Shown one piece after another: positions 10,721 through 22,748 of a stretch of DNA of 64,000 nt. A program made the position numbers and the translations under genes. The notes below the pieces were generated by a model, which had not been told where the DNA came from, ran no database searches, and saw only the letters and a list, made by a program, of their open reading frames with translations. The stretch is from an uncultured Prochlorococcus sp. (GTDB lineage Bacteria > Cyanobacteriota > Cyanobacteriia > PCC-6307 > Cyanobiaceae), in assembly GCA_902572825.1 (NCBI GenBank), contig CACGHD010000001.1, positions 27,336-91,335 on the forward strand, read 5' to 3'. The stretch's first letter is position 1. Each line of letters opens with the position of its first letter.

Positions 10721-11962
10721 TTATAAAAAAACTTTGGAAGCCTCCGCTAATTGGGTTGCTTTTTCTTCTACTTTTTCCCAAGGTAGATCTAGATCTCTTC
10801 TGCCAAAATGTCCATAGGATGCAGTCTTTCTGAAAAATGTTCCACCCATTTTTTGGGGTAGATTTCTCAGATCAAATTCTTTTATAATTGCTGCTGGTCT
10901 TAAATCAAAGTACTTATTAATTAGCTCAGTCAAATTAGCTTGTGAAATAACGCCAGTATCAAAAGTTTCAACAAGAATGGATATCGGTTTTGCAACTCCA
11001 ATTGCATAACTTAATTGCACTTCTGCCTTTTTTGCTAATTTTGCCTTAACTATACTTTTAGCTACATAACGTGCTGCATAAGCAGCTGATCTATCCACTT
11101 TTGTAGGATCTTTACCAGAAAATGCCCCGCCTCCGTGTCTTGCGTAACCCCCATAAGTATCCACTATAATTTTTCTTCCAGTAAGTCCGGCATCACCTTG
11201 AGGCCCACCTACGACAAATTTGCCCGTGGGATTTACAAGAAATCTTGTTGTATGAATATTTGGTTTGATTTCTAAATCTTCGGTAGCAGGAATTACAACA
11301 TGCGTCCATAAATCTTCTTTTATTCTTTGACGAATTTCTTCTTCATTAGTCATACCATCTATCTCAGGATTATGTTGAGTTGAAATTAAAATGGTATTAA
11401 TCGATAGTGGTGCTCCATTTTTATAATCAATACTTACTTGAGTTTTACCATCAGGGAGTAGATAATTAAGCACGTTTTCGTGCCTTACCTTAGCAAGTTG
11501 AATGGCTAATCTATGAGCCAAGCTAATTGGTAAGGGCATTAATTCAGGCGTCTCATCACATGCATAGCCGAACATTATGCCTTGGTCACCAGCACCGGTA
11601 TTATCTTCCAAATCATCGTTAACATCATCTGCTTCGTTTACTCCTTGAGAAATATCTGGTGATTGCTCGTCAAGTGCCACTAAAACTGCACAACTATTTG
11701 CGTCAAAACCACCTGCTCTGTAGCCCTCATATCCAATTTCTTTAATTACATTTCTAACAAGTTTTATATAATCGACTTTTGCTTTTGAAGTTATTTCTCC
11801 AGTAAGTAGACAAAGACCAGTGTTAACGACAGTTTCGCATGCAACTCTGCTTTCTGGATCTTCTGTCAATAAAGCGTCTAAAATAGCGTCACTAATTTGA
11901 TCACATATTTTGTCAGGATGACCTTCAGTGACGGATTCTGAAGTGAAAATGAAATCACTCAT
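10721..11962 (-). CDS. metK: S-adenosylmethionine synthetase
   Basis: [68 protein letters not shown]. Confidence 0.99.
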   Translation of the reverse strand: MSDFIFTSESVTEGHPDKICDQISDAILDALLTEDPESRVACETVVNTGLCLLTGEITSKAKVDYIKLVRNVIKEIGYEGYRAGGFDANSCAVLVALDEQSPDISQGVNEADDVNDDLEDNTGAGDQGIMFGYACDETPELMPLPISLAHRLAIQLAKVRHENVLNYLLPDGKTQVSIDYKNGAPLSINTILISTQHNPEIDGMTNEEEIRQRIKEDLWTHVVIPATEDLEIKPNIHTTRFLVNPTGKFVVGGPQGDAGLTGRKIIVDTYGGYARHGGGAFSGKDPTKVDRSAAYAARYVAKSIVKAKLAKKAEVQLSYAIGVAKPISILVETFDTGVISQANLTELINKYFDLRPAAIIKEFDLRNLPQKMGGTFFRKTASYGHFGRRDLDLPWEKVEEKATQLAEASKVFL

Positions 11963-12098
11963 TTACAAATAATTTTGGAATTAGGAAATATCCTAAATTA
12001 GATTATCGTTACAAATCAATTATTGTTAATTAAAAATACTTGTATAAAAATAATGAGGCTTAAGTTCTGATATTCGTGCACAAAATAAATAAGTGAAT

Positions 12099-13196
12099 TT
12101 ATACTGTTTCAGCTGAAGCTGTGGGTGTGGGTATCTCTTCAATATCATCAGTTTGTTCAAATAACATTTGTTTGTATTTAGCAGCCATTTCTTCAGCTTT
12201 ACTAAAAACTTTTTGAGGGTCAGTTAGCATATCTCCTGGTTCAGGCTCAAGTGCTTTAGTAGATAATGAAATACGTCCTCTTTCCGAATCAAGGTCAATT
12301 ATCATAACCTTCATTTGGTCATTCACATTTAAAACATTATGGGGAGTCTCAATATGTTCATGACTGATCTCAGAAATGTGTAATAGACCACTAACTCCAC
12401 CAATATCAATGAAGGCTCCATAAGGTTTAATACCTTTTACAGAACCAACAACAACTTCTCCTACCTCAAGTCGGTTCATCTTTTTCTCAACCAAAGCTCT
12501 TCTATGACTTAGTACTAATCTATTTCTCTCTTCATCAACTTCAAGAAATTTTAAAGGTAAATATTCACCTTCTAAGTCATCTTTGATTTTTCGAGCACTT
12601 ATATGAGAGCCTGGGATAAAACCTCTCAAACCTTCTACCCTAACAAGTGCCCCGCCTCTGTTCGTTGCAAAAACTTCAGAATATATAGTGGCATCTTCTT
12701 TTTGGAGTTGTCTAACCCTTTCCCATGCTCTTTGATATTCAATTCTTCTAATGGAGAGGGCTAGTTGGCCATCCTCATTTTCTTCGCTCATGATGAAGAA
12801 TTCTCTACTTTCAGAAGGCTGTAAAACATCATTAAGTCCTTCAACTCTATTTATTGAAACCTCCTGAACAGGCATGAAAGCAGCTGTTTTTGCCCCTATA
12901 TCTATCATGGCCCCTTTGGGCTCTAGAGCAAAAACTGTACCTTTAACTAAATCGCCTGGCTTAAAGTTATAGTCATACTTACCTAAAAGTGATGCAAATT
13001 CCTCTTGTGTGAATCCTGCGTTGTCAAAATCAGTATTTGTTCTGCTAGAGGAAGAATCTGCTGAAGGTATCTCGCTCTTCTCGAATGATAAATCTTCCTC
13101 ATTTTGGGATGCTGAATCGTTATCTATATCAGACGGATTTTTGATTTCTTGTTCCTCAGAAATTTCTTTAATAGTTTGGGAAGAATTTTCGTTCAT
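12099..13196 (-). CDS. rpsA: 30S ribosomal protein S1
   Basis: Repeated S1 RNA-binding domains (GDLVKGTVFALEPKGAMIDIGAKTAAFMP; VGEVVVGSVKGIKPYGAFIDIGGVSGLLHISEIS). Confidence 0.96.
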   Translation of the reverse strand: MNENSSQTIKEISEEQEIKNPSDIDNDSASQNEEDLSFEKSEIPSADSSSSRTNTDFDNAGFTQEEFASLLGKYDYNFKPGDLVKGTVFALEPKGAMIDIGAKTAAFMPVQEVSINRVEGLNDVLQPSESREFFIMSEENEDGQLALSIRRIEYQRAWERVRQLQKEDATIYSEVFATNRGGALVRVEGLRGFIPGSHISARKIKDDLEGEYLPLKFLEVDEERNRLVLSHRRALVEKKMNRLEVGEVVVGSVKGIKPYGAFIDIGGVSGLLHISEISHEHIETPHNVLNVNDQMKVMIIDLDSERGRISLSTKALEPEPGDMLTDPQKVFSKAEEMAAKYKQMLFEQTDDIEEIPTPTASAETV

Positions 13197-13304
13197 TTGT
13201 TGTATCGCAGACTACCTAAGGTAGTTAGAAAGGAATGCTATTGGCCTGCAAACCTATAGCAAAAGTATTTGTGATAAGTATTCTACACTTTAAGATGCTG
13301 AATT

Positions 13305-13784
13305 TTATGAAATTGATGCTAATTGGTTTTTTGAACCACCTTTTAGAGACTCAAGAGTTGAAATAAAATCTTTTACCCCATTAAATTTTCTGTAAACTGA
13401 GGCGTATCTTATATAGGCGACCTCGTTTTCTTTCCTAAGATTTTTTAGTATTAATTCTCCTATTTGTGAAGATTTAATATCTTTATTAGAGTCTTGAACG
13501 ATTTGTGATTCAATTCCATCTACGAAATTAACAATTGCTTCACTACTGAAGTTAGTCTTTTCGCAAGCTCTCGATATACCAGTTAATAATTTTTGTTTAT
13601 CAAATAATTCTCTGCTGCCATCTTTTTTTATAACTGAAACTGGCATTGATTCCACTCTTTCATAAGTTGTAAATCTAAAGTTGCAATTTAAGCACTCTCT
13701 TCTTCTACGAACACTTTTACCACTATCAGCAGATCTTGATTCCAAAACTCTGCTATCTGTGTTTTGACAGGTTGGACACTGCAT
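13305..13784 (-). CDS. nrdR: Transcriptional repressor NrdR
   Basis: [43 protein letters not shown] zinc ribbon plus ATP cone. Confidence 0.98.
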   Translation of the reverse strand: MQCPTCQNTDSRVLESRSADSGKSVRRRRECLNCNFRFTTYERVESMPVSVIKKDGSRELFDKQKLLTGISRACEKTNFSSEAIVNFVDGIESQIVQDSNKDIKSSQIGELILKNLRKENEVAYIRYASVYRKFNGVKDFISTLESLKGGSKNQLASIS

Positions 13785-13842
13785 GTGGTGAAATAATGCA
13801 CTTCAACCCTAATAGTAGAGTAATATCCTAATTATGAAAAGT

Positions 13843-13869
13843 AAAAAAAAAACCTCTTGTTAAAGAGGT
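13843..13869 (-). terminator. Rho-independent-type terminator downstream of psbT
   Basis: ACCTCTT-GTTA-AAGAGGT stem with T-run on the minus strand. Confidence 0.7.
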
Positions 13870-13880
13870 CTTTTCATGGT

Positions 13881-13979
13881 TCACTTTCTATCGAATTTAG
13901 GTGGGTCTCTAAAGGCGACAGCAAAGAATAAGGTAACAACTGCGAGAGTTAGAATAAGAACGTAAGCGAAAGCTTCCAT
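13881..13979 (-). CDS. psbT: Photosystem II reaction centre protein T
   Basis: [32 protein letters not shown]; directly downstream of psbB; not in the ORF track. Confidence 0.97.
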   Translation of the reverse strand: MEAFAYVLILTLAVVTLFFAVAFRDPPKFDRK

Positions 13980-14002
13980 AAGATTAAGTAATAAAGTTTA
14001 GT

Positions 14003-15526
14003 TTAAACCCTTCCAGGGATTCTTCTTGTGGTTTCGTCTCCAAGCTTCTTGAATAAACCAAATTCAACTTGGTCTCCAATCTCAGCATCAATACCAGCAA
14101 AGGAATTTCTGTAAAGAGTTCTTGAAGCGTGCCACCAGTGCCCGAATAAGAATAGTAATCCGAAACATAAATGTGCATATGTAAACCATGCTCTAGGAGA
14201 GCTTCGGAATACACCGTCGGATTTATATGTCTCTCTGTCAAACTTGAAGGCTTCTCCAAGTTGAGCCTTTCTTGCTAATCTTTTCACTACTGCAGGATCT
14301 GTAAATGTTTGTCCATCTAGGTCTCCACCATAGATGGTTGCAGTAATGCCAGTTTGCTCAAATGAGTACTTTGCTTCAGCTCTTCTAAATGGGATATCTG
14401 CCCTTACATTGCCCTCTTTGTCTTCAAGAATGACAGGGAAGTTTTCAAAGAAATTAGGAATTCTTCTGACTTCTAATTCGTTGCCTTCCTTGTCTTGGAA
14501 AGCAATGTGACCTTGCCAACCAGTTGGTAAACCATCACCATTAACAAGAGCTCCAACTCTGAATAGTCCCCCTTTAGCTGGACTATTACCTACATAATCA
14601 TAGAAGGCTAATTTTTCTGGAATCGATGCATATGCCTCTGATTTAGTTGCACCATCATCAACAGCCGCTTGTACTCTTCTGTTAATTTCAGTTTTGAAAT
14701 AACCTGAATCCCATTGATATCTAGTAGGACCAAAAAGTTCTATTGGGGTGGTTGCTGAACCGTACCACATTGTTCCAGAAACAACGAAAGAAACAAATAG
14801 TACAGCAGCTAAAGCACTAGCAAGAACCCCTTCGAGACTTCCAAGTTTTAATGCTCTGTAAAGTCTTTCTCCAGGCCTGTTGGTAATATGAAAAATACCT
14901 CCAATGATACCCATAAGTCCTGCTGCAATATGATTAGCTACAATACCTCCTGGATTAAAAGGATTAAATCCTTCAACTCCCCAGGAAGGTGCTACAGGTT
15001 CTACATGACCACTTAAACCATAGGGATCAGAAACCCAAATCCCCACGTTTGCGCAATGAAAAGCTCCAAAACCAAAACATGTAAGTCCTGCTAAAAGAAG
15101 GTGGATTCCAAAAATTCTTGGTAAATCAAGAGCAGGCTCACCAGTTCTTGAATCTTCCCATAAATCTAGATCCCAATATGTCCAGTGCCAAATAGATGCC
15201 AACATCAATAGGCCACTAAATACTATGTGTGCTGCCGCAACCCCTTCGAAACTCCAGAATCCGGGATCAACTCCAGTAGCACCAGTAATATCCCATCCGT
15301 TCCAACTACTTGTGATACCTAGTCTTGCCATGAAAGGCATAACGTACATCCCCTGTCTCCACATTGGATTGAGAACAGCATCAGAAGGATCAAAAATGGC
15401 TAATTCATAAAGAGCCATTGAACCGGCCCAGCCGGCTAATAATGCAGTATGCATAAGATGCACAGCGAGTAGTCGACCTGGGTCATTAATAACTACTGTG
15501 TGAACTCGATACCAAGGCAATCCCAT
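14003..15526 (-). CDS. psbB: Photosystem II CP47 chlorophyll apoprotein
   Basis: [43 protein letters not shown]. Confidence 0.99.
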   Translation of the reverse strand: MGLPWYRVHTVVINDPGRLLAVHLMHTALLAGWAGSMALYELAIFDPSDAVLNPMWRQGMYVMPFMARLGITSSWNGWDITGATGVDPGFWSFEGVAAAHIVFSGLLMLASIWHWTYWDLDLWEDSRTGEPALDLPRIFGIHLLLAGLTCFGFGAFHCANVGIWVSDPYGLSGHVEPVAPSWGVEGFNPFNPGGIVANHIAAGLMGIIGGIFHITNRPGERLYRALKLGSLEGVLASALAAVLFVSFVVSGTMWYGSATTPIELFGPTRYQWDSGYFKTEINRRVQAAVDDGATKSEAYASIPEKLAFYDYVGNSPAKGGLFRVGALVNGDGLPTGWQGHIAFQDKEGNELEVRRIPNFFENFPVILEDKEGNVRADIPFRRAEAKYSFEQTGITATIYGGDLDGQTFTDPAVVKRLARKAQLGEAFKFDRETYKSDGVFRSSPRAWFTYAHLCFGLLFLFGHWWHASRTLYRNSFAGIDAEIGDQVEFGLFKKLGDETTRRIPGRV

Positions 15527-15748
15527 CGGTTAATTTCTAGTAACTATGCTGAATAAACAGCTAAACATCACGATAGTAAGGGTTTTTTAGTCTTTCAGGG
15601 ATTTTTGTAAATAAATTTATTTTCTTGCAAAAATTGGGCAAATCAATTATCAGAACATAGTTTACAAGAAATTTTGAGCAAAAAAATGTTAATATTTTGG
15701 TCACAATTCTCAAAGTAAAACGCCAAAATAAGAAAAATAACTAAAAAA

Positions 15749-16111
15749 ATGGCAACTATCAGATTTATCCGTGAGGACTTAGAGGTTCAATGTAATCCTG
15801 GTGAAAATTTAAGAGAACTTGTAATGAAAGAGAATTTACAGCTTTATGGACTAAAAGGTATTTTGGGAAATTGTGGAGGTGCTGGACAATGCAGTACTTG
15901 CTTTATTTCAGTTGAAGGTGGAAGCAAAAATTCTTTAAGCCCTCTTACATCCGTTGAAGAAGAAAAACTTAAAAATAGACCAGAAAATTGGCGACTAGCA
16001 TGCCAAACATTGATAAAATCATCTGCAGTAATTTTAACAAAACCACAATCCCCTCCCTCAAATTTGGAAGAACTAAAAAAAATTAGTGAAAATAAAAAAT
16101 TACCACGCTAA
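15749..16111 (+). CDS. 2Fe-2S ferredoxin-like protein
   Basis: GILGNCGGAGQCSTCFISV ... LACQT plant-type ferredoxin cysteine pattern. Confidence 0.92.
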   Translation: MATIRFIREDLEVQCNPGENLRELVMKENLQLYGLKGILGNCGGAGQCSTCFISVEGGSKNSLSPLTSVEEEKLKNRPENWRLACQTLIKSSAVILTKPQSPPSNLEELKKISENKKLPR

Positions 16112-16216
16112 ATTGTTTAAGACTGTTAATCAGTTTATAAAATTTGTTTATTTTTCCACTTTATTTCTTGTTATATGTCTATAGTCTTAATACCTAATTA
16201 TAGAACTACCAACTAA

Positions 16217-16369
16217 ATGGAAACAACTAACTTTGGATTCGTAGCTAGTCTTTTATTTGTAGGGGTGCCAACAATATTCCTCATTGGCCTATTTATTTCT
16301 ACTCAAGATGGAGAAAAATCAAGCTTTTACTCTGACTCTAGTAAAGGAAGGCTTGGGCCAAAACGCTAA
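16217..16369 (+). CDS. psbM: Photosystem II reaction centre protein M
   Basis: METTNFGFVASLLFVGVPTIFLIGLFISTQDGEKSSFYSDSSKGRLGPKR; not in the ORF track. Confidence 0.93.
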   Translation: METTNFGFVASLLFVGVPTIFLIGLFISTQDGEKSSFYSDSSKGRLGPKR

Positions 16370-16380
16370 TTTTTTAATTA

Positions 16381-17250
16381 ATGCTTTGCATTTCTGCAGA
16401 AGAATTTTTATTTTGGAAAAAAAAACAACTCTCTAAAGGAGGCGATCAACAATCTTTTGCTGTTTTACTTGACTGTATAGGCGGTATATCGACTAGTGAT
16501 CAAAGCTTGATGAGTATAAATCCTAAGCGAGACGTACACTTAAAAAAAAATTTAGAATTTTTAGAATCTATTTGGGAGGATCATTTACAAAAATCTTGCC
16601 CAATTCAATACCTTTGTGGAATAACTTTTTGGAGAGATTTAAAATTAAAAGTTACGAACAAAGTACTCATTCCCAGGCCAGAAACAGAGCTTATTGTTGA
16701 TATTGTCTTCAATATATTTCCAAAGAAGTCAGAAAAATTATTTTTTGCCGAATTGGGAACTGGATCAGGCGCTATTAGTATTGCTTTGGCGTTGGCTTAT
16801 CCATTAAGCGAAGGAGTTGCCACTGATATAGATCAAAATGCATTAGAAATAGCCAATAAAAATTTTAAAAATTTTTCTAAGCAATCAAATTTGAAATTTT
16901 ATTGTGGAAATTGGTGGTCACCTCTTGAAAGTTTTAGAGGAAAATATGATATTGCTATTTCAAACCCGCCATATATTCCTAGAGATACTTATGAAAAATT
17001 ACCCAAAGAAGTTAAAAATTTCGAACCTAAAGTTGCTCTATTAGGGGGCGAAGATGGTTTAGAACATTTGAGGGAAATAATACAAAAGGCACCCTTATTC
17101 TTAAAAAAAAATGGTTGGCTAATTCTAGAGAATCATTTTGATCAAGGTGAAAAAGTAAAACAGCTACTTATTAACAATAAATTCACATCAATAGAAATTG
17201 TGAAAGATCTATCAGGTATTGGTAGGTTTACTATTGGAAGATATAAATAA
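16381..17250 (+). CDS. prmC: Release factor glutamine methyltransferase
   Basis: LIPRPETELIVD, ELGTGSGAISIALA, ISNPPYIP. Confidence 0.96.
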   Translation: MLCISAEEFLFWKKKQLSKGGDQQSFAVLLDCIGGISTSDQSLMSINPKRDVHLKKNLEFLESIWEDHLQKSCPIQYLCGITFWRDLKLKVTNKVLIPRPETELIVDIVFNIFPKKSEKLFFAELGTGSGAISIALALAYPLSEGVATDIDQNALEIANKNFKNFSKQSNLKFYCGNWWSPLESFRGKYDIAISNPPYIPRDTYEKLPKEVKNFEPKVALLGGEDGLEHLREIIQKAPLFLKKNGWLILENHFDQGEKVKQLLINNKFTSIEIVKDLSGIGRFTIGRYK

Positions 17251-17273
17251 ATTAATATGGGTTCATAATCTAA

Positions 17274-17855
17274 ATGAATTTAGTAGACTGCAAAACTGCC
17301 TTAAAAACGCTTAAAAGTGGGTTGCCTATAATTTTTCCAACAGACACTTTACCTGCAATTGGTTGTTTACCAAAATTTTCAAATATTATTTATGAGTTTA
17401 AAAAAAGAGATAGAAACAAACCCTTAATTCTTATGGGATCAGATCATAAACATTTAATTGATTATGTTCACGAATCAGCTAAAAAAGATTACGAAAATAT
17501 AGCTTCAAAATATTGGCCTGGAGCTCTTACAATCGTGATTCCTTCCTCAGAAAAGCAGACTGTAAACCTCACCAGCAATGATCTTACTATTGGGTTGAGA
17601 ATCCCAAATTCATACATAGCACAATCTCTTTTGAGAGAGACAGGCCCATTGTTAACTTCAAGTGCAAATATTTCAGGTTTTAAAGGATCAACTACAGCTG
17701 AAGGTATTGCTCTTGACTTCCCTTCTGTAAAAATTTTGGGTCCTATCCCCTGGGTAAAAAGTAGTGGAAAAGCTAGTACTATTATATTTTGGAAGAAAAG
17801 TGAAAATTGGAAACTAATCAGAAAAGGAGAAGTATTAGTTAGGGAATTATATTAA
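17274..17855 (+). CDS. Sua5/YciO/YrdC (TsaC-type) L-threonylcarbamoyladenylate synthase family
   Basis: PTDTLPAIGC, KRDRNKPLILM, LTSSANISG. Confidence 0.92.
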   Translation: MNLVDCKTALKTLKSGLPIIFPTDTLPAIGCLPKFSNIIYEFKKRDRNKPLILMGSDHKHLIDYVHESAKKDYENIASKYWPGALTIVIPSSEKQTVNLTSNDLTIGLRIPNSYIAQSLLRETGPLLTSSANISGFKGSTTAEGIALDFPSVKILGPIPWVKSSGKASTIIFWKKSENWKLIRKGEVLVRELY

Positions 17856-18022
17856 TGTTTTTATTATTATTTTTTGTTTTAGTAATTCAATTTTTAACTT
17901 ATTGGATATTTGAACCCCTTGCATCTTTTTTAGAGTATTTTTTCGAAATAAGATTGTTTCCTATCATTGCTTTGATAGGTTTGATTTTTTTATTTTCAGC
18001 AAAGAATATTGAAGAGAATTAA
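17855..18022 (+). CDS. small hydrophobic hypothetical protein
   Basis: MFLLLFFVLVIQFLTYWIFEPLASFLEYFFEIRLFPIIALIGLIFLFSAKNIEEN. Confidence 0.55.
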   Translation: MFLLLFFVLVIQFLTYWIFEPLASFLEYFFEIRLFPIIALIGLIFLFSAKNIEEN

Positions 18023-18032
18023 ATGAATAAAA

Positions 18033-18104
18033 TGCCGGCTAACAGATTTGAACTGATGACCTTCGCTTTACAAAAGCGCTGCTCTACCGCTGAGCTAAGC
18101 CGGC
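18033..18104 (-). tRNA. tRNA-Thr(UGU)
   Basis: GCCGGCTTAGCTCAGCGGTAGAGCAGCGCTTTTGTAAAGCG...AGCCGGC. Confidence 0.97.
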
Positions 18105-18169
18105 AATTTCTTTATCTTACAATTAGGTAGGGTCAAATATAAGTATTTTCTTAGCTTTTTTTAAATTTA

Positions 18170-18505
18170 TTACTTTTTGATATCTTTATTAGCTTTATCA
18201 ACTTTATCAGTTTTTTTAAACTTTATTTCTCCGTCGATAGTTCTTTTGATTGGTAAATTTGCTACTAATGCAGTCATTCTGTCTTCCGTTTCTAAACTGA
18301 CTGCCACCTCTTCAAAATCAATCTCAACATATTTAGCAACAACATCAAGAATTTCTTTCCTCATTTTATCCAAAAGATCAGTTGTTAAAGAACTCATATC
18401 AACTCTGTCGTGAGCAAGTACAAGTTGTAATCGTTCTCTTGCTGTGTTGGCGCTAGCCGTTTCTCTGCCTAATAACTTGTTTATAAGATCTCTGAGTGTC
18501 ATCAT
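18170..18505 (-). CDS. minE: Cell division topological specificity factor MinE
   Basis: [16 protein letters not shown] motif; adjacent to minD. Confidence 0.97.
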   Translation of the reverse strand: MMTLRDLINKLLGRETASANTARERLQLVLAHDRVDMSSLTTDLLDKMRKEILDVVAKYVEIDFEEVAVSLETEDRMTALVANLPIKRTIDGEIKFKKTDKVDKANKDIKK

Positions 18506-18506
18506 T

Positions 18507-19322
18507 TTAAAAAACCTTTGTTTGCATTAATCTCATGAATTTATCTTTTAGACTTTTACCTTCATTTTTTGGGTCAATAATTGGTACATCCTTTCCTGTC
18601 AGTCTTTGAGATACATTCAAATAACATTTTTTTGCAGGAGATCTACCATCTGTAAGTGTCAGTGGCTCTCCTCTATTTGTACTTATAATTACTTGCTCAT
18701 CTTCTAAAACAATACCTAACAAAGGCAAAGAAAGTATTCCTTGGACATCATCGATAGAGAGCATCTCTTGACTTGCCATCATGTTGGGGCGAACTCTGTT
18801 TATTACAAGCTGAATAGGCTTAATATCAGAAGTATTGAGAATTCCTATTACTCTATCGGCGTCGCGTACTGCAGATAATTCTGGGTTAGTAACGACAATA
18901 GCTTCTTTGCAAGCTGCAAGAGCATTTTTAAAGCCATCTTCTACGCCAGCAGGACAGTCTACTAAGACAAAATCAAATTTCTCACTAAGAAGTTCACTAA
19001 TTTTTTTCATATCTTCGGGCTTCATCCAATCCAACATTCTTGGATCTCCAGCGGGTAGAAGAGCAAGATTAGGTTCCTTCTTATGCCTAACCAACGCTTG
19101 GTCAAGACGACAATTCTTATCAAGAACATCTTGAGCCGTATAAATAATGCGATTTTCTAAACCAAGGAGAAGATCTAAATTTCTTAAGCCAAAATCAGCA
19201 TCCAATACAGCAGTTGTAGATCCGCTATTAGCAAGAGCTATGCCTAGATTTGCAGTTAAAGTGGTCTTTCCAACCCCTCCTTTACCTGAACAAATTAATA
19301 TTGTGCGAGTATTTTTCCCCAC
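18507..19322 (-). CDS. minD: Septum site-determining protein MinD
   Basis: [22 protein letters not shown] deviant Walker A. Confidence 0.99.
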   Translation of the reverse strand: MGKNTRTILICSGKGGVGKTTLTANLGIALANSGSTTAVLDADFGLRNLDLLLGLENRIIYTAQDVLDKNCRLDQALVRHKKEPNLALLPAGDPRMLDWMKPEDMKKISELLSEKFDFVLVDCPAGVEDGFKNALAACKEAIVVTNPELSAVRDADRVIGILNTSDIKPIQLVINRVRPNMMASQEMLSIDDVQGILSLPLLGIVLEDEQVIISTNRGEPLTLTDGRSPAKKCYLNVSQRLTGKDVPIIDPKNEGKSLKDKFMRLMQTKVF

Positions 19323-19433
19323 GGTTTTTAGGATTTTCCAAATAATAAAGCCACTTTCAGAAAGTTAAATATTTTAAAGATTAAGTAATTCTTAAATTTA
19401 TAAATTTTAATTTAATTTATTGCAAATCATTGA

Positions 19434-20096
19434 TTAATTTTTAGTTTCGATTAAGTGAGGTTTGATAATTATGGTTTGTTTATCTATAACTGCAATTTCT
19501 GGGTAAAAATTTTTGGGCTTATCCTTTGGTCCAATAGCTATTACATCTGCAATTCTTAATTGTAAAGGATTTAAATAAAGAGATGAAATAGAGGCATTTT
19601 TATTTCCACTTTTCCCGGCGAATGCGACCCCTAGCAATTTACCCCAAACGTAAATGTTTTTTTTGGCTGAAACTATAGCTCCTGGATTAACGTCTCCAAT
19701 AATGCAAAGGTTTCCATTTGAAGATATTCTTTCACCCGATCGAACTGTCCCTTCGTGAAGAATATCGCCTTTGTTTTTTGACTTAAATAAAAGTAACTTG
19801 TTTTGAATCTCTTGCTCTTTATAAAAAGTTGAATCTATTTTTAAAGACTTTCCACTTAATATTGTATCTCTATTATTTGAAAAAATATTTAAGGAACTAA
19901 TATTAATTTTGTCAAAATGATTTTTTAATTTAGATAATTCTTGAGAACTTATTGATTCATTAACTGCGAAAATTTTTGCTTCTAAAGGTTCTTTGATGGA
20001 AGAAAATCTTTTGAAAGTTTCATGGATATTATCTAGATCTGATAAAGAAAAAATTTCTAAATATTTACTGCTAGTATTTTTTAAAACAATTTCCAT
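19434..20096 (-). CDS. minC: Septum site-determining protein MinC
   Basis: C-terminal MinC repeat (RSGERISSNGNLCIIGDVNPGAIVSAKKNIYVWGKLLG). Confidence 0.94.
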   Translation of the reverse strand: MEIVLKNTSSKYLEIFSLSDLDNIHETFKRFSSIKEPLEAKIFAVNESISSQELSKLKNHFDKINISSLNIFSNNRDTILSGKSLKIDSTFYKEQEIQNKLLLFKSKNKGDILHEGTVRSGERISSNGNLCIIGDVNPGAIVSAKKNIYVWGKLLGVAFAGKSGNKNASISSLYLNPLQLRIADVIAIGPKDKPKNFYPEIAVIDKQTIIIKPHLIETKN

Positions 20097-20100
20097 GGAA

Positions 20101-21387
20101 TTAAATCTTGGAATTGTTTCTCATTAATGAAATTTCATTTTCAATTTCATTTTTGATAATACCTGGATAAATAATAAAAGAGTTTTCCTCAGATCTCATT
20201 AAAGTTTTTATTAATGCAGAACTATTTTCTAATGCACTTTGATAAGTGCCGTCCCATATTTTTAATGCATTATTAGATTCAAAGCCTTTAAAAGACCTTT
20301 CCTTAATCCCGCAAAATATTTCTGAATCAAAACCATTCTTTTCACATAATTTTGTAGCAAATGCAAGGATTTTTAATCTATTTATCTTACCTAAAAAACT
20401 TATGTCTGATGCCTTTAATAAATCTCTGTCAATAAACATTTTGCATAGTGTAGAAAGCGGCTCAAAAGATTCATCTTTCCATCTAATCAAGTGATAATAA
20501 AAGGTTACGTCATCATTTCTTATGAAATCATCAAAATCAACCTTTGAGGGTGAAAAAATCCATTTATGTAATGACTCATCAAACCAAATTTTCTTTTCAT
20601 AATTATGTTTTATTGTGTTTAATATTTTTTCCAGAATCCATGTTGATATTTCGTTTATCTTGTGATTGTAGATTGTTCTATACATCAAGTTTCTTAGTAC
20701 AAGAAAATGCTCAATAGCGATCACTCCTTTTGGTTTGATTCCGATATTTCCATCAGGTAAAAAGGTAAGAGCTGAAATAATTCTTTCTAAATCTACTAAC
20801 CCATAATTAGTACCTGTGTTGTAACTATCACGTAAAAGATAATCGAGACGATCGCAATCTATTTCACTACTTATCAATGTTTTTAAAGGTTTTGAGAATA
20901 GCTGTTTTGATTGAAATAATTCACCAATTTTTCTAGGTAATTCGTTGTCATACTTTTTGAGGATTGAATTTATTGGAGAGTATTTTGTAACTAAGTTTTC
21001 AGACCATTGTTCGTGATTATGCTTGAATATTGTTTCACTGGTATGGCTTAAAGGTCCATGCCCTAAATCATGTAGTAGAGCTGCTCCATAAAGCACAAAT
21101 TTATTTTCACAAAATGAAGATTTACTTTCAATTAATTTCTTATAAATTTTTCTAGCTATACAAAAAACACCAATTGAGTGCGTAAATCTACTCGATTCTG
21201 CACCATGAAAAAGTAATGATGCAGCTCCTAGTTGTTTTATTCTTCTTAGTCTTTGAAAAGCAACTGTATCAATTAATTCCATAATCATTAATTCTTCTGG
21301 CTTTCCTGCATCAAATACTATTTCTTTATGAATTGGGTCATGAAAAATTCTTTTAATACTCATATTTTTAAGATTTTTTATTTTCAA
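20101..21387 (-). CDS. HD-domain phosphohydrolase (dGTPase-like)
   Basis: RFTHSIGVFCIAR, LLHDLGHGPLSHTSE, SSEIDCDRLDYLLRDS. Confidence 0.93.
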   Translation of the reverse strand: MKIKNLKNMSIKRIFHDPIHKEIVFDAGKPEELMIMELIDTVAFQRLRRIKQLGAASLLFHGAESSRFTHSIGVFCIARKIYKKLIESKSSFCENKFVLYGAALLHDLGHGPLSHTSETIFKHNHEQWSENLVTKYSPINSILKKYDNELPRKIGELFQSKQLFSKPLKTLISSEIDCDRLDYLLRDSYNTGTNYGLVDLERIISALTFLPDGNIGIKPKGVIAIEHFLVLRNLMYRTIYNHKINEISTWILEKILNTIKHNYEKKIWFDESLHKWIFSPSKVDFDDFIRNDDVTFYYHLIRWKDESFEPLSTLCKMFIDRDLLKASDISFLGKINRLKILAFATKLCEKNGFDSEIFCGIKERSFKGFESNNALKIWDGTYQSALENSSALIKTLMRSEENSFIIYPGIIKNEIENEISLMRNNSKI

Positions 21388-21399
21388 TCTTTATCCATT

Positions 21400-22698
21400 T
21401 CAAGATTTAATTTCTTCATTGTTTATTTGAACTGAAACTTCTTCTTTTTCTAGAAGCGATCCCAAAAATAATTCTGCATTTCTCACCCATTTATCATCAG
21501 TACTTCCATAATCACTTGTATCAGGGAGATCAAGATATTTGTCAGGAGTCATACCTTGGCCTTGAATATTATTACCTTTGGGGGTTAAGTAACTAGCTAC
21601 TGTTATTGCAATACCACTATCTTCTCCCAAGCTTTTTAGGGATTGAATTAAACCTTTTCCATAAGTTTGTTCTCCCATAAGAATTGATCTCTCATTATCT
21701 TGTAAAGAACCAGCAAGTATTTCACTGGCACTTGCAGTACCTTTATTTACTAAAGTCACCATTGGTCCATCAAAATATGTCTCTTTTTGAGAAATAATTG
21801 CATCTTTGATTCCATTCCTATCTTTTGTCTCGACTATAGGTTTCTCACTCAATAATGAGTCTGCAACTGCTATTCCTGAGCTTACTAGTCCCCCTGAATT
21901 ATTTCTAAGATCCAAGATCAAGCCCTCAACCTCTTTTTCTTTCAATTCTTGAAGTGCCTCTTCAACTTTTTTGGGTACGCTTTCGCTGAATTGAGTAATC
22001 CTTAAATATCCTATTGTGTGAGAATCGTCTCTTAATCTTTTTGTTCTAACTGGTCTAAGATCTACTGACCTCCTCTCTAGATCAACTTCCCTAATTTCTT
22101 CTGATTCCGAAGATAATTCAACTAAAACTTTTGTCCCCGATTCACCTCTTAACCTAGAGGCAGTGCCCGCAAGCCCTAATTTTTCTGATGAGATTCCGTC
22201 AACTGTCTTTATAAAGTCCCCGCTTACTATCCCAGCTTCTTCAGCTGGGGAACCCCCAAGAGTAGAGATTACTTTAACTTTATTGTCATCATCTTCACCT
22301 AATTGAAGCCCAACACCATTAATTTCACTTCCAAAATTACTTGATTTCAGTAGCTCATAATCTTTTGGGCGTAAAACTCTCGTGTAGGGATCTTCTAGAG
22401 GTCTTAACATGTCTTCAATTGCGGAATAAGCCTCTTCACTTGTTTCAATTTGTTTCTGTAATGTTTTTTGTCTAATTCTTTTCCATTGGATTTCATCAAA
22501 CTTTTCTGGATCATAAAAACCTTCGTTTACTAAGGTCCAAGCGTCAAGTACTAATTGCCTGCTATCACTGAGAGCATAAACTCTTTCAACCAATAAAAGA
22601 TTGATAGAAAAAACGATGATCATTAATGCAGTAATGAAAGTTTTGAATGTTAAAAGTTTGTTAAAAGATGAATCCATTGGGTTAAGTGTTAACACCAA
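21400..22698 (-). CDS. ctpA: Carboxyl-terminal processing protease
   Basis: PDZ plus S41 peptidase; [33 protein letters not shown]. Confidence 0.94.
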   Translation of the reverse strand: MVLTLNPMDSSFNKLLTFKTFITALMIIVFSINLLLVERVYALSDSRQLVLDAWTLVNEGFYDPEKFDEIQWKRIRQKTLQKQIETSEEAYSAIEDMLRPLEDPYTRVLRPKDYELLKSSNFGSEINGVGLQLGEDDDNKVKVISTLGGSPAEEAGIVSGDFIKTVDGISSEKLGLAGTASRLRGESGTKVLVELSSESEEIREVDLERRSVDLRPVRTKRLRDDSHTIGYLRITQFSESVPKKVEEALQELKEKEVEGLILDLRNNSGGLVSSGIAVADSLLSEKPIVETKDRNGIKDAIISQKETYFDGPMVTLVNKGTASASEILAGSLQDNERSILMGEQTYGKGLIQSLKSLGEDSGIAITVASYLTPKGNNIQGQGMTPDKYLDLPDTSDYGSTDDKWVRNAELFLGSLLEKEEVSVQINNEEIKS

Positions 22699-22748
22699 GT
22701 ATAAGAATTTTAAGTAAGCTCTTTATATCAAAGCTAATTTTTTTTTGG

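Noticed and set aside
18835-19368. Plus-strand ORFs opposite minD
   Set aside because: Antisense to a highly conserved gene; low-complexity mirror frames.
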